From Acanthopleura granulata (lineage: Eukaryota; Mollusca; Polyplacophora; Chitonida; Chitonidae): a DNA stretch of 64,000 nucleotides. The stretch lies in assembly GCA_016165875.1 (NCBI GenBank), contig JABBOT010000010.1, positions 8,711,875 to 8,775,874 of the forward strand, given 5' to 3'. The position numbers and the translations under genes are program-made. Below, piece after piece: positions 1-11,400 of this stretch; the stretch's first letter is position 1; each line of letters opens with the position of its first letter. The notes under the pieces are model-generated. The model saw only the letters and a list, made by a program, of their open reading frames with translations, did not search any database and had not been told where the DNA came from.

Positions 1-148
1 TCTCAGAGAGAATGCTTCATAACAGTTTCTTACCTAACCAACAACTACACCATTTGTTTCTGTATAACTGAACAATAAAAATACAGATACAGATAGTGTG
101 TATTACTTTTCAGTTTGCTAAAAAAAAGGCTGTGTCTTTGTGTTGTAG

Positions 149-3100
149 GATTTAGAAAATTACATTTTAGAGCTGATTCCCACACTGCCACAGGTGAGCA
201 TTTCAACCTGCTGATTTTAGCAAACAATTTTCAAGACCTTTGACTAATGTGTGTCTGCGATTTGATTTAGGTTCACTTCAAGCCCAATTTTGGCATGCCT
301 ACATTCTCCCATTCCCATATTCACTTGAAGATAGTTAACATCATATGTGTAGTAGCTGCCAGAAAACTTATTTCTTCAGTATGGAGCAGTCCCACAGCAA
401 CCTTGGATGGTTGTGGTTTTCCCCCCGGGCTCTGCCCGCCTTCCTCCCACCATAATGCTGGCTGCCATTGTATAAATGAAATATTCTTGAGCACGGCGTA
501 AAACATCAGTCAAGTAAATAAGTAAAATGGAGCATGATTGCGATTTATGCCATTTTCAGCATGAGCTTGGACTGACCAGTACACAGGCAATATCCTTCAT
601 GATCTGCTCTAAATTGTTACTGTTTTCTAGAGAGTAGAATTTTGTGTTGCACAAACCCCTTTGAACAGGTTGATACTGAATATTAGTAGGTAGCAGCCTG
701 ATTTTGGGGATGTTTTTGATCTTGTCATCATACAAATAAATGATAACGTCAACAGATAACAGGAACGGAATATGAGCATGTGTCTGCGGCAGGGTTGAGT
801 GAAATCTATCCATGATACAGTATACAGATAGTGCATGCCATGGGGTTGTTTGGGAGAAATTGTGAGCTCAAGAGAAGTGATGTCACAACACTTGCATCGT
901 TTGTTGAGAGCTCACAATTTCTCACATACGATCCCACGGCATGTAGTGTATATTTTATTATACTGAAAGAAAGCTGAAGAAAAAGGAAATGATATGACTT
1001 GCTCTGCTGAAGACCTAAAAATTGCTCGACTTATATGCCGTTGCTATCCGACCAGGGATAAACTTTTAGAATAAGCGCACGAGATCATTGTTCATTGTCT
1101 CATGACTGTTGTACATGATGTTTTGTGGAATATCATATGACTGTGTATCGACCAATAGAAACCAAGTATTACTGTGTGAGGTATAATAATAATCCATATT
1201 AAGCACTGCACGCTTAGCATAACAAATACATTCCTAAGCATTTATGTACCGCAGAGCTGGTCTCTTTTTTTTTCAGTTAAATGGGCTAGAGCGGTCTTTC
1301 TATTCGTTCTACGTGTGCACAGCAGTGAGAAAATTCTTCTTTTTCCTTGATCCAATGAGAACAGGCAAGATTAAAATACAAGATATTTTAGCATGCAGTT
1401 TTCTGGACGACTTGTTAGAGGTGAGTTTAATAGTGATCGTCACCATTTGATTTTCACACTTTGTGTGTTCACTGTATTTGTTACATAAAATTTTGCTACA
1501 TTACAGTGTTAAGGTTAGGTTCATTGTAGTGAAGGTCAGCTTCTCTAAATAAATATTGTCTAATGATGAGATCATACATTTAAAGTGTCATATAGTTTTA
1601 ATAAACAATTGGAAATACTGAATACAATGTCTTAGTCAAACACCAAAGAATTTAAAAACTTACTTGTTTATAAACTTAAAAAATTGCTTCAAAGTATTTG
1701 ATTACATGACATCAGTTATTTGAAGAACAATTTCACATATACCTGGACCACCCAGAAAGAACCATCTCATTTATATTGCTATGCTTTACTTCCTTCCTCT
1801 TTGATGTTGAGTGTATTGATACCTGTATGTTTAGCACCTGGCACTCCCCGTTTGTGACGTTGTGTGTATTGCTACATGTATGTTTTGCACTTGGTCTTCC
1901 CTCATCTTTGAAGTTGTGTATATTGCTACCTGTATGTTTTACCCCTGGTCATCCCTCGTCTTTGATGTTGTGTATATTGGTACCTGTATGGTTTGCACCT
2001 GGTTTTCCCTCATCTTTGATGTTGTGTATATTGCTACCTGTATGTTTTACACCTGTTCTTCCCTCCTCCTTGATGTTGTGTGTATTGCTACATGTATGTT
2101 TTACACCTGGTGTTCTCCTCTTTGATGTTGTTTGTATTGCTACATGTATGTTTTGCACCTGACACTCCCCACCTTTGAAGTAGGGTCTAGTGCTACATGT
2201 ATGTTTGCACCTAGTCCTCCCTCCTTTTTGATGTTGTGTGTATTGCTACATGTGTGTTTTGCACTTGGTCTTCCCTCCTTTTTGATGTTGTGTATTTTGT
2301 TTCATGTATGCTTTGCACCTGACATTCCCCCTCTGTGATGTTGGGCCTATTGCAGTGCCACATGTATGCTTTGCATCTGGTCTTACCTCTGTAATGTTTT
2401 GTATATTGCTACATGTATGCTTTACACGGGGTCTTCCCCCGTAATGTGTATGTTGCTACAGGTATGCTTTACACGGGGTCTTCCCCCGTAATGTGTATGT
2501 TGCTACAGGTATGCTTTACATGGGGTCTTCCCCCTGTAATGTGTATATTGCTACATGTATGCTTTACACGGGGTCTTCCCCCTGTAATGTGTATATTGCT
2601 ACGTGTATGCTTAACACCTGGTGTTCCCTTCCCTTTCATGCTATAGCTACGAGATGAGGACCTATCTAAGGAGATGCAGGAGTCTAACTGGTTCTCTGCT
2701 CCATCAGCACTGAGGGTGTACGGTCAGTACCTCAACCTGGACAAGGACCACAATGGCATGCTGAGTAAAGAGGAACTGGCCAGGTTAGTCTACTCATTAT
2801 GACTGTAAAGAGGAGCTGGCCAGGTTAGTCTACTCACTATGGCAGTGTGTCTCGGGTTCACCATGGCATGCTGAGTATGAAGAGAATCTGGCCAGGAACA
2901 GTACACTGATTGCGTGGTCACGTTTTCATACTTTCGTGAGAGCCATACCTCACATTCAGCTACTGGTTATTGCTTTATTTCAGTGTAAGTTTTGACAATC
3001 CTCCAAAACCTTAAGGATGACTCAACTGGAGTTGTGATGAATTTATCGCCTTTGTGTTTAGTTTGTTTTCACAATTTAGTTACAAGAGCATTTGTTCTTC

Positions 3101-5056
3101 TTCATGGGCTTACATGAAGTTCTTGGTGATTGGTAGCCTTCTTGTGATGTCGTACACATATTTAGCTCTATGGGTATAAATCTGAGTGAACCAGGTAAAG
3201 AAAGATCATCAATTGCTTGCCAAAGGGCTGTTAGTTTACTCTGGCCACTCAGCTTTTTTCCATATAAAACTGACCATCTCATATAATAAAGTGATTTCAA
3301 ATACTGATTCAAACCTCAGTCATGCAAATCTATGACTTCATGCGCTGGTCTGTGTTTTCAGGTATGGCACAGGAACCTTGACAGATGTATTCCTGGACCG
3401 AGTGTTCCAGGAGTGTTTGACTTATGATGGAGAGATGGTAACACCAGCATTAATCCAGTTGTAAAACTGTGTGTGTTATAAGGATGAACTGGTTACTATA
3501 AACATTCTTGCAGGTGGCCACAGATTCCGCCTAATCAAACTTGAGCTGCTTTTGTCATGAGGCGCCTGATTTGTGAAAGACTTTGTTATTTGTGTAGAAT
3601 AATTAGGCATACCTCGACTTTGCTGCTTGTGTAGGATTTCAGGATTATCCTAAACTTTATGAATTCGTGTAGGATTACAAGATTTACGTGGACTTTATTT
3701 GTGTAGGATTGCAAGATTTACGTGAACTTTATTTGTGTAGGATTACAAGACTTGCCTGGAATTTGATATTTGTGTAGAATTACAAGATTTACTTGGAATT
3801 TGCTTTATTGTGTAGGATTACAAGACTTACGTTGACTTTTTTATGCCGAAGTACAAGATATACTTGGACTTGAATATTTGTGTAGGATTACAAGACTTAC
3901 CTGGGCTTTATTTTTTGTGTTGTATTACAAGTTTTACCTGCACTTGTCGTTTGTGTAGGATTACAAGGCTTACCTGAACTTTGCTTTTGGTGTAGGATTA
4001 CAACACTTCTCTGAATTGTGCTTTTTATGCAGGATTACAAGACTTACTTGGACTTTGTGCTGGCCCTGGAGAATAGGAAGGAGTCACAGGCTCTGCAGTA
4101 TCTCTTCAGGATTCTAGATGTCCAGAACAAAGGCTACCTCAATGTCTTTTCTCTCAACTACTTCTTCAGGGTAATTTAATTTGATTCTTTATTCATTTTT
4201 AGAGGATTTCCCACAGTCAGTAATAACTGTCTGTGTACATGTACATTGTATTTAAATTACTGAACTTAAAGCTTGGTATTGGAAAAAAAACCTGATGTCC
4301 TTTGAATTTTTGTTTTATTTTAGGACAGTTCCTCCCTCTAAATTTTACCTAAAATAAGTCAAGGAATGCTGTGCTTTCAGAGATAGCATTTCCTTATGTT
4401 TATTACACTTTTGGCTCTTGTTCCTGAATTGTCTGTTTCTTCCAGGTGTTCCAAGGTCTTCTAGCCATGTTGTTGTATAAGTGAAGTGTTATTGAGTAGA
4501 GCGGTATAAAGCTCCAACCAGTCACACAACCACAAGAGTAGGTAATGTAGATCAGTGATGATGTCTTACTCGCAGGCTATCCAGGATCAGATGAAGCTGC
4601 ACGGTCAGGAGCCTGTGTCATTTCAGGATGTGAAGGATGAGATATTTGACATGGTCAAGCCGGCTGACCCTCTGCGTATAACATTACAGGATCTCATCTA
4701 CAGGTGAGTTATGGGACACAACAGTTGTGAGGACAGCTGGTTCAAGTTCCATTAATGAATCCTTAGAGATTGTTTCAAAGATTTCTAATCAAAGAAAATG
4801 TGAACAAATGTGAATGTCACTGTATTCCAATGTTTATACAAAAATGATTTCACAAGACACATGTCAAATCTTATGTCTTTTATGTTGAATATTTTTTGGA
4901 CCAGCAAATACTTATTGTTTGTTACTCCTGTATGTTGACAGTGGTCAGGGTGACACAGTGGTCAGTATACTGATTGACCTTAACGACTTCTGGACATACG
5001 AGAACAGAGAGTATGCTGTGGCTGAGACCCCTGAAACTGAGGAGGTGGAGGTCTGA
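149..5056 (+). CDS. PPP2R3C: PP2A regulatory subunit B'' gamma, C-terminal 260 residues (5' exons outside window)
   Basis: Seven exons join in frame: 149-193, 1277-1420, 2647-2783, 3362-3437, 4033-4170, 4576-4703 and 4942-5056, all with GT-AG introns, ending at TGA 5054-5056. The translation (about 260 aa) matches what I know of vertebrate PPP2R3C/G5PR almost continuously: DLENYILELIPTLPQ, then FFFLDPMRTGKIKIQDILA, WFSAPSALRVYGQYLNLD, VFLDRVFQECLTYDGEM, NKGYLNVFSLNYFFR, FQDVKDEIFDMVKP and ILIDLNDFWTYENRE. A canonical EF-hand loop is visible (DKDHNGMLSKEE), with a more degenerate one at DVQNKGYLNV. The family targets the PP2A catalytic/scaffold core and acts in the nucleus, centrosome and cytoplasm. 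The human protein is about 450 aa, so roughly 190 N-terminal residues lie left of position 1. Several introns carry minisatellites built from the adjacent exon edges (separate entries). Family assignment is very secure. Confidence 0.96.
402..530 (+). mobile_element. SINE 3' fragment (family A) in PPP2R3C intron
   Basis: A truncated copy of the SINE seen complete at 48892-49165. It has the body motif 'ccgggctctgcc...tttcctcccaccataatgctggc' in diverged form, the tail 'tgaaatattcttgagcacgg', then 'cgtaaaac' and an A-rich AAGTAAATAAG end. The tRNA-like head is missing. Confidence 0.8.
831..947. repeat. Long imperfect hairpin (foldback) in PPP2R3C intron
   Basis: The arm at 831-870 (gcatgccatgggg ... 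gagaaattgtgagctc) is complementary to the arm at 903-947 (gagctcacaatttctcac ... cccacggcatg). The loop is about 32 bases. The core gagaaattgtgagctc is perfectly mirrored. It is a small palindromic element, MITE-like in form; no flanking target duplication was identified. Confidence 0.7.
1776..2638. repeat. Minisatellite, ~47-55 bp unit, in intron before PPP2R3C exon 3
   Basis: About 16 tandem copies. Left copies are about 54-55 bp ('gttgtgtattgctacatg', 'tatgttttgcacctggtctt'). The right-hand group from about 2400 has a shorter unit of about 47 bp containing 'gctttacacggggtcttccc'. The array runs right up to the pyrimidine tract and acceptor of exon 3 (AG 2645-2646), so the last unit supplies the splice-site context. 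Chance ORFs run through it on both strands and are not genes. Confidence 0.9.
2764..2900. repeat. Tandem duplication of the exon 3 3' end and donor site (PPP2R3C)
   Basis: The end of exon 3 plus its donor (aaagaggaactggccag|gttagtctactca) recurs 40 bp downstream as aaagaggagctggccag|gttagtctactca, so a second near-identical donor sits at 2824. A third, weaker copy of exon sequence (catggcatgctgagta...agaatctggccagg) lies at about 2864-2896 without a GT donor. Confidence 0.88.
3585..4032. repeat. Minisatellite, ~36 bp unit, copied from the exon 5 acceptor (PPP2R3C)
   Basis: About 12 degenerate tandem copies of 'gtgtaggattacaagactta' followed by 'cctggactttattt'. True exon 5 begins at 4033 with GATTACAAGACTTACTTGGA after 'tatgcag', so each repeat carries an AG plus the first 20 or so bases of exon 5. 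The array ends exactly at the real splice acceptor. Confidence 0.92.
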
Positions 5057-5957
5057 CCTGAGGGAGGGTCAGCGCATAGCTCAGTGGATCTAGAGGTCAG
5101 AGGTCAACTCAGCGAGTCGGCGCTCAGCTCATCGAGTCGGCTACATGGGTAATTGGTCAACCCAGTGAGTCAACTACATTGGCCAGCTCTCTGTTCACTA
5201 GACGTTGACTGTATCGGGGGAGGATTGATCTGAGTGCCTAGATTCTGTATGTCCATTATCTTAAATACAGTGGCCCAAACTGAAACCCTTAATTTATTTA
5301 ACTATATTCATTGAAAATTGGGGAGTGAGGTCGGTCTTTGTCCTTCAGCATAACAGAAATTTTGTCTCACTTACAATCTGCAACCATAGGAAACTCAAAA
5401 TTCAAAAATTAAAATTTCTGATGTGGCAGAATAAAACTGTGCAGTAATAAGTCAATTGTTCCCCCAGTCATTTGAAAGCTGGCTGTGTTTTATTCAGTTT
5501 ACATAGATCTGTAGCCCTACTTTAAATATATAAATGCTTGTGTATATAATAGTTAAATGGTAAGACTTGCCTGGGGCTACAGCTGTTGTTTTGTTTTCAC
5601 TTTGTCATGTTTTACCTATTTTCACACAGTATTATTTAGAACAAATTTTTTCATGTTACCACCATCATTACAGAACTCAATTCAAGGAGGAGTATATTAC
5701 ATTTGAAATATGTGAAAGGTAACATGTCATTACTGCTAAGTGTTTCTTGTAATACAGTTATTGTTAGCAAGAATGTTATGGAAGTCTTGTGTAACAGTGT
5801 GTGAATATTCTTTGGCATTGTTGCATGTACTGTTGCGCATCAAATACTTCTTGTCCAGGTTCCCTGCATTTAGTCGGAGCCTATATTATATGTTCTTCAG
5901 TCACACTGAGCTTTATCACGTCCACTATTTGACATTTATGAAATACTTCACAATAAA
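5057..5957 (+). other. Probable 3' UTR of PPP2R3C
   Basis: This AT-rich stretch follows the PPP2R3C stop. Candidate poly(A) signals AATAAA lie at 5430-5435 and 5952-5957. Just after the stop, 5095-5180 has short degenerate repeats around 'gcgagtcgg'. The 89-codon ORF at 5740-6009 has no recognisable protein features and probably lies in the UTR. Which signal is used cannot be told. Confidence 0.55.
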
Positions 5958-6189
5958 ACTACGCAATTTAGGTAGGTCAGCTGTTGTTTTTAAATGGTAC
6001 ATATTGTGAGATCGCTTCTTGTATATCAGTGTAAATGATGTGTTGTGGGATTCAGTGTATCACAAACTAACACATATAGCGAACAGGTGTGAATGTCAGA
6101 CATTCATTAGTGTGATTTGTTGACATGACAGCTTTGGTGATGTTAAATATAAAAACTTGCAAATCTGTTGATGTTTGGCTTTCTGATTC

Positions 6190-6335
6190 ATACCATCACC
6201 AGATGGTGTGTCTAGTTTGCTATACTCTTGTGTATCTCCATCAGGTTTGCTCCCACCATAAATAACCTTCGTCCTATAAGTGAAATACTCTTGAATACGG
6301 CGTAAAACGCCAGGGGAATAAATAAATAAATTTTC
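6190..6335 (+). mobile_element. SINE 3' fragment (family A)
   Basis: Diverged body ('gctcccaccataaataacc') followed by the well-kept tail 'ataagtgaaatactcttg', 'aatacggcgtaaaac' and an AATAAATAAATAAA terminus. Confidence 0.75.
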
Positions 6336-6584
6336 TTTTACCATCGTGTACATTTTGCAGGAATGTGGGAATCAGCTGCATTGTTGGTCTGTCCGTAAGC
6401 ATGCCTTGACCACGCAACAATTTTATTGGGTTGTCCGAGAAATTGAAAACAGTTATGGTAGTCATTTGAATGAGTACATGTACCGTCCTATGAAATTTTC
6501 GCTGTTTAAAGATAGGATTTTCCTGAAAGCCTACAGACTGTATTTCGTCGGAAACTTGCCAAAAGTTGGCTGAAGGTTTTCTTC

Positions 6585-6645
6585 GACACTCGGGTTTCCT
6601 TCACTCGTAAAGCTGGCCGCCATCGTATGGTTCTAAACAACAGGT
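6585..6645 (+). mobile_element. Degenerate SINE remnant (family A)
   Basis: Contains 'gggtttccttcactcg' and 'gctggccgccatcgtat', which match the second half of the family A SINE. The 'tgaaatattcttgag' tail is lost. Confidence 0.45.
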
Positions 6646-7404
6646 CACCCATAACATTTGCAGATGTATTCCAAGTCCACTTAACATGAGATTACCACCT
6701 CCCAAAAAGCAAGAGTCACAACAACCGTTTTGTTATGGCACGAGCTCTGCTGGGACAGGATTCACGTTGCGATCGCGGTGTAGCCGGCACGTGGCTTCTA
6801 TGACAAACACTGTTGGCATTAGGTCATTAATGGTTTCTTATATACACGTATAAGTTAAGAGGCCTTCATGCAAGAGGTGACTATTGACTTTTAGTGTGGT
6901 AATGGAAAAGTAATGTTGCTGTGTACAGTGGGGAATGTTGATATCTTTGTGTCAACTACATGTGTAGCCATGCTGTATAGCTGTTTATCGTGGATTCTTT
7001 TTTTGCATTGTATATCCGCTTCAGACGTGACCCTAGTGATGTAAATGACAATGTGGGTGAATAAACCGATGCAAAATGGGTCGATAAATTGATGCATTGA
7101 TCTGGCCATCAAGTCGCCAGTTTTGTGGTGGTAAGGACCTGGAGGCGAATCCACATAAGACAACAATATAGACTATCACATTTGAGCCACACAATTTTCT
7201 TTACGGGGTGGGGGGGGGGGATGAAAAGATAAGGTAAAAACTGCGGCCAGCACTGTGTGTAAAAAGTCGTTGCCACCGTTTGAAAAGAAAATACAAAGTC
7301 TCCAATAGTTATGCTTAAGGTCTGTGCATGGTTGCCACCCTCCGAATGAATATCACCGATCAATGCGAACTGCATGGATGGTGTCAGAAGGTGGTCGATA
7401 TTCA

Positions 7405-7482
7405 TTCCAGATTTCGCCACAATGTGGCTGAAACATTGCGGATGTGCTGTTAAGCCATAATCTTTTATTCATTCATTCCAGA
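7405..7482 (+). mobile_element. SINE tail of a different family
   Basis: The stretch 'gccacaatgtggctgaaaca' followed by 'ttgcggatgtgctgttaagc' and '(attc)n' resembles molluscan SINE tails that end in a 'gcgttaaagcc...cattcattc' form. Only the 3' end is recognisable. The surrounding 5958-7900 intergenic stretch otherwise shows only G-runs and no gene. Confidence 0.45.
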
Positions 7483-7638
7483 TCCTAGAAAATTTTAATG
7501 TCTCAACAAAGATATCTATACGTGAAATTTTCTCGCGAAAGGCAATGGACATCAAGCAAAACCAATAAATATACAAAACTGGCCCTTCAATAGTTCATTA
7601 ATCTTTGTTCTGTTATGGCGGCCATGGATGACAGCCTT

Positions 7639-7680
7639 TCCCCCCCCCCCCCCCCCCCCCGACACACACACACACACACC
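7639..7680. repeat. Poly-C tract next to (AC)n microsatellite
   Basis: About 21 C followed by 'gacacacacacacacacac'. The long chance ORFs spanning this tract on the minus strand (7552-7877) are low-complexity artefacts. Homopolymer length may be an assembly approximation. Confidence 0.9.
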
Positions 7681-7913
7681 GCCACCATCACGCCGGAAAA
7701 AAAAGACGAAGGAACGCAGATACTGAAATGTATGGTAACAATTTTTAATGTTAAACTGATCACTGTTGGAGATTGATCGGTCCCTGTCAGTGTGTTCAGC
7801 TTGGACATTGGAAACCATCCAGCGCAGCCGCCACAAGGGTTTTTGACCACACCTTCATTCACTCCACAACTGACCACTTGACACGGGAACGATTAGACCC
7901 AAGAACGATCTGT

Positions 7914-7919
7914 TTTATT
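7914..7919 (-). terminator. Probable GPX poly(A) signal
   Basis: 'tttatt' on the + strand reads AATAAA on the minus strand, about 500 bases beyond the GPX stop codon. This is the best-placed signal for this transcript; it is not proven. Confidence 0.5.
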
Positions 7920-8418
7920 TGCTTATGCTTTCTTTTGTAATTTTTTTTCCTTTTTAGACGTTGCTTTCATATATACTTATAAATATGCATTTGCCTGAAA
8001 AGATACACAACTGTATCTGTGGTTTACGTATGATGTGACACGTTGTTACATGCCTCCAGTGGTTAAATTTAAATACAAATAAATATACCCTTATGTCCTT
8101 TCCAATGACAAATACAAGTGAAGAGGCAATGGACATTGGTCCAAGTACCTAATTTATAAATATTCATGAAATAATGCAGTCCCAAATCCTATGGCCTTTT
8201 GCTATTTTCTTCATCTGGATTCAGTAAATACAGCCCGGAGAACAAGTCTGGCACCCATTCCGCTGGCAACATCTTGCCAGACGCTTGTTTGACTGTCCAC
8301 ATCGCTCTAGACCTGCAACAACCATTTTGCCCCGCGTGATGTATGATTGCTCCAGTCATAACATTGGTCTTTCCACAACCAGCTTGCCTCAAATGTATTT
8401 TTGACTGCTCCAGTCACA
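7914..8418 (-). other. GPX 3' UTR (expected SECIS location)
   Basis: About 500 bases follow the TAG stop at 8419-8421. On the minus strand two related segments occur, TGTGACTGGAGCAGTCA at the very start and TATGACTGGAGCAATCA about 60 bases on. I could not fold a standard SECIS (UGA quartet, 11-12 bp helix, apical AA) from these by eye. A stable stem also exists around 8225-8290 (TCTGGCA ... TGCCAGA), without the SECIS core. Confidence 0.55.
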
Positions 8419-11400
8419 CTATGACATGTCTTGTACATTGAACTGTTTCACCAAACTCTCAATGTCGCCTTTGATGTTAATAGTCTGGAACATTCTGGAG
8501 TATCTACGGAAGGGCTTGCCGTCGGGGCCGATAAGGAACTTCTCAAAGTTCCAGGACACATCCGTTCTAGTTACTGGGTCCCAAATAATTAAGCGGGGAT
8601 CTTTCATCAGACTGACCCCGTCGTCACTGGGGTAGGGCAGTCGCTCTCTCAGGAACTGGAACACCGGGTGGGAGTTCTTGCCGTTCACATCAACTTTCTC
8701 CATCATGATGCACTGAGGTTCGAACCCGTCTCCGGGCCGGACATACTTCAGGGAAAGCAGGATCTCCTCACCTTTAGCGTTCTCCTGTAGACAGAAAATA
8801 CATAAGGTAATAAATCAAATTATCCCAACCATATGCAGAGAAAAGGTTGATTTCCGATACCATCAGGGACATATTGCGATAAATATTCCACCTCTTAATA
8901 TTGTAGATGTTGCATAAACTCCATGATACATTATAAAAACATTTATTTAAGAACAAATGTAAAAGTCTCTTTTTTGGGGGAATGAGTTGTCACTGCTTTT
9001 GATCATTGTTGAATTGTTTGCTGGTTAAGACCATAGTGCTTATTGGCGAGTTCATGTCAACATCAGTGTGACTCAACAAGAGCAACCTCCATATATGAAA
9101 TCGATACTGTTCTCTTCTGTGGTGATTATCTTCAGAACAGGGTTATTAAATTTCTAACTTTGTAGCCTTGAATGTTGTGCGTACAGAACTTACAGGGATA
9201 AACCCCCGCCCCTCGCCCTTGAAGAAAGCGGAAGTCCTTCCACTTTTTTTCAGAGATGTATTTACACACATATATAGTATAAACTGTGCGTAGAGAAGTT
9301 ATCGTTAAACATCCACTAATCTCCCTATACACATGTAGGTATCATGCAAACATAGTAGCAGATATACTAAATTAATATTTTCCATACATATACCATATAG
9401 TCCTGTCACGACTGGTGTACTCTCTTCAAGTGGTGAAATATAACTGCCAAGATAGAATGCCTAGATCTAGCACAATCAGCTTCGCAAGACAATGAGTATT
9501 TTATAAGTATGCAAATCCCGGATCCTTCTGCAAACACACTAACAAACTGAAACCTGAAGAGAATCGAGAAAGCAGAATATCTATTTTGTAGTATCCACTG
9601 AAAGCATCATCAGCCAGAGTGGACTTAAGGTGGACCTCCTTCCTGAACATTCAATCAATCCCACACGAATTGTACATCAACATTATAGTAGTTTTGTCCT
9701 TTTCTGTAAAATGTAAATCCTTTTTAAAAGCAATTCAGTAAAATTTATCCCTATACAGTCGTAAAAAAGTGTTGTTTGATATCTGTGAAGAGACTCAGTT
9801 ACAGGTTGGGGGCTATAGTAACAGCTTGACACAATTATGCCGACTAACCATATGAGCGGTGACTTTATTGTTGACACTTTTGATTGGTCCATGCATTGAT
9901 TGATCATCAAAGGCAAGTAAACCTGTATATCTATGACACTGGCTAGATTACTACAAAAAGTCATGATTTCCCGAAGCATGCGTCCGCACGACATGGACAT
10001 CGCTAACAATGGCATCCGGACTTCTCTGTGCGTCATGCAGTGGTATTGGGAACACTGAGCGTCAGTTATAATGGCATCCGGACTTCTCTGTGCGTCATGC
10101 AGTGGTATTGGGCACACGGACCCTTAGTAATAATGGTATCCCGACTTCTGTGTGCGTCATACAGTGATATTGGGAACACTGAGCGTCAGTTATAATGGAA
10201 TCCGGACTTCTGTGTGCGCCATACAGTGGTACTGGGTACATAGACCCTCAGTAATAATGGTATTCCGACTTCTGTGTGCGCCATACAGTAACACTGAGCG
10301 TCAGTAACAATGGGATCCGGACTTCTGTGTGCGGCATACAGCGGTACTGGGTAGACGGACCCTCAGTAATAAAAGGTATTCCGACTTTTGTGTGCGTCAT
10401 ACAGTGGTACAGGGTAAACAGACCCACAGTAATAACAGTATTCCGACTTTTGTGTGCGTCATACAGTGTTATTGGGAACACTAAGCGACAGTAACAATGG
10501 GATCCGGACTTCTGTGTGCGTTATACAGTGGTATTGGGTACAGTGACCCGCAGGATAAATGGGATCGGGACTTCTGTGTGCGGCATACTGTGATATTGGG
10601 CACAGTGACCCTCAGGAAAAATGGGATCCAGACTTTTGTGTGCGCCATACAGTGATATTGGTTACAATGAGTGTCAGTAACAATGGGATCCGGACTTCTG
10701 TGTGCCTTATACAGTGGTACTGGGTACACGGACCCTCAGTAATAAATGGCATTCCGACTTTTTGTGTGCGCCATACAGTGATATTGGTTACAATGAGTGT
10801 CAGTAACATTGGGATCCGGACTTCTGTGTGCGGCATACTGTGATATTGGGCACAGTGACCCTCAGGAAAAATGGGATCCAGACTTCTGTGTGCGCTATAC
10901 AGTGATATTGGGAACACTGAGCGTCGGTAACATTGGGATCCGGACTTCTGTGTGCGGCATACTGTGATATTGGGCACAGTGACCCTCAGGAAAAATGGGA
11001 TCCAGACATTTGTGTGCGCCATACAGTGATATTGGTTACAATGAGTGTCAGTAACAATGGGATCCGGACTTCTGTGTGCGTTATACTGTGATATTGGGCA
11101 CAGTGACCCTCAGGAAAAATGGGATCCAGACTTTTGTGTGCGTTCTACAGTTGTATTGGGAACACTGAGTGTCAGTAACAATGGGATCCGGACTTCTGTG
11201 TACCTCATGCAGTGGTACTGGGTACACGGACCCTCAGTAATAAATGGTATTCCGACTTCTGTGTGCGTCATACAGTGGTACAGGGTAAACAGATCCTCAG
11301 TAATAATGGTATTCCGACTTTTTGTGTGCGGCATACAGTGATATTGGTTACAATGAGTGTCAGTAACATTGGAATCCGGACTTCTGTGTGCGCCATACTG

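Noticed and set aside
6346..6573. 75-codon + strand ORF after the PPP2R3C 3' end
   Set aside because: No recognisable family, no clear promoter or splice sites, and it is sandwiched between SINE remnants.
10612..11022. 136-codon minus-strand ORF (and similar ORFs on both strands through 10.2-12.5 kb)
   Set aside because: It lies wholly in the 62-bp minisatellite. Because 62 is not a multiple of three, the frame rotates through all phases of the repeat; there is no start context, domain or splice structure.
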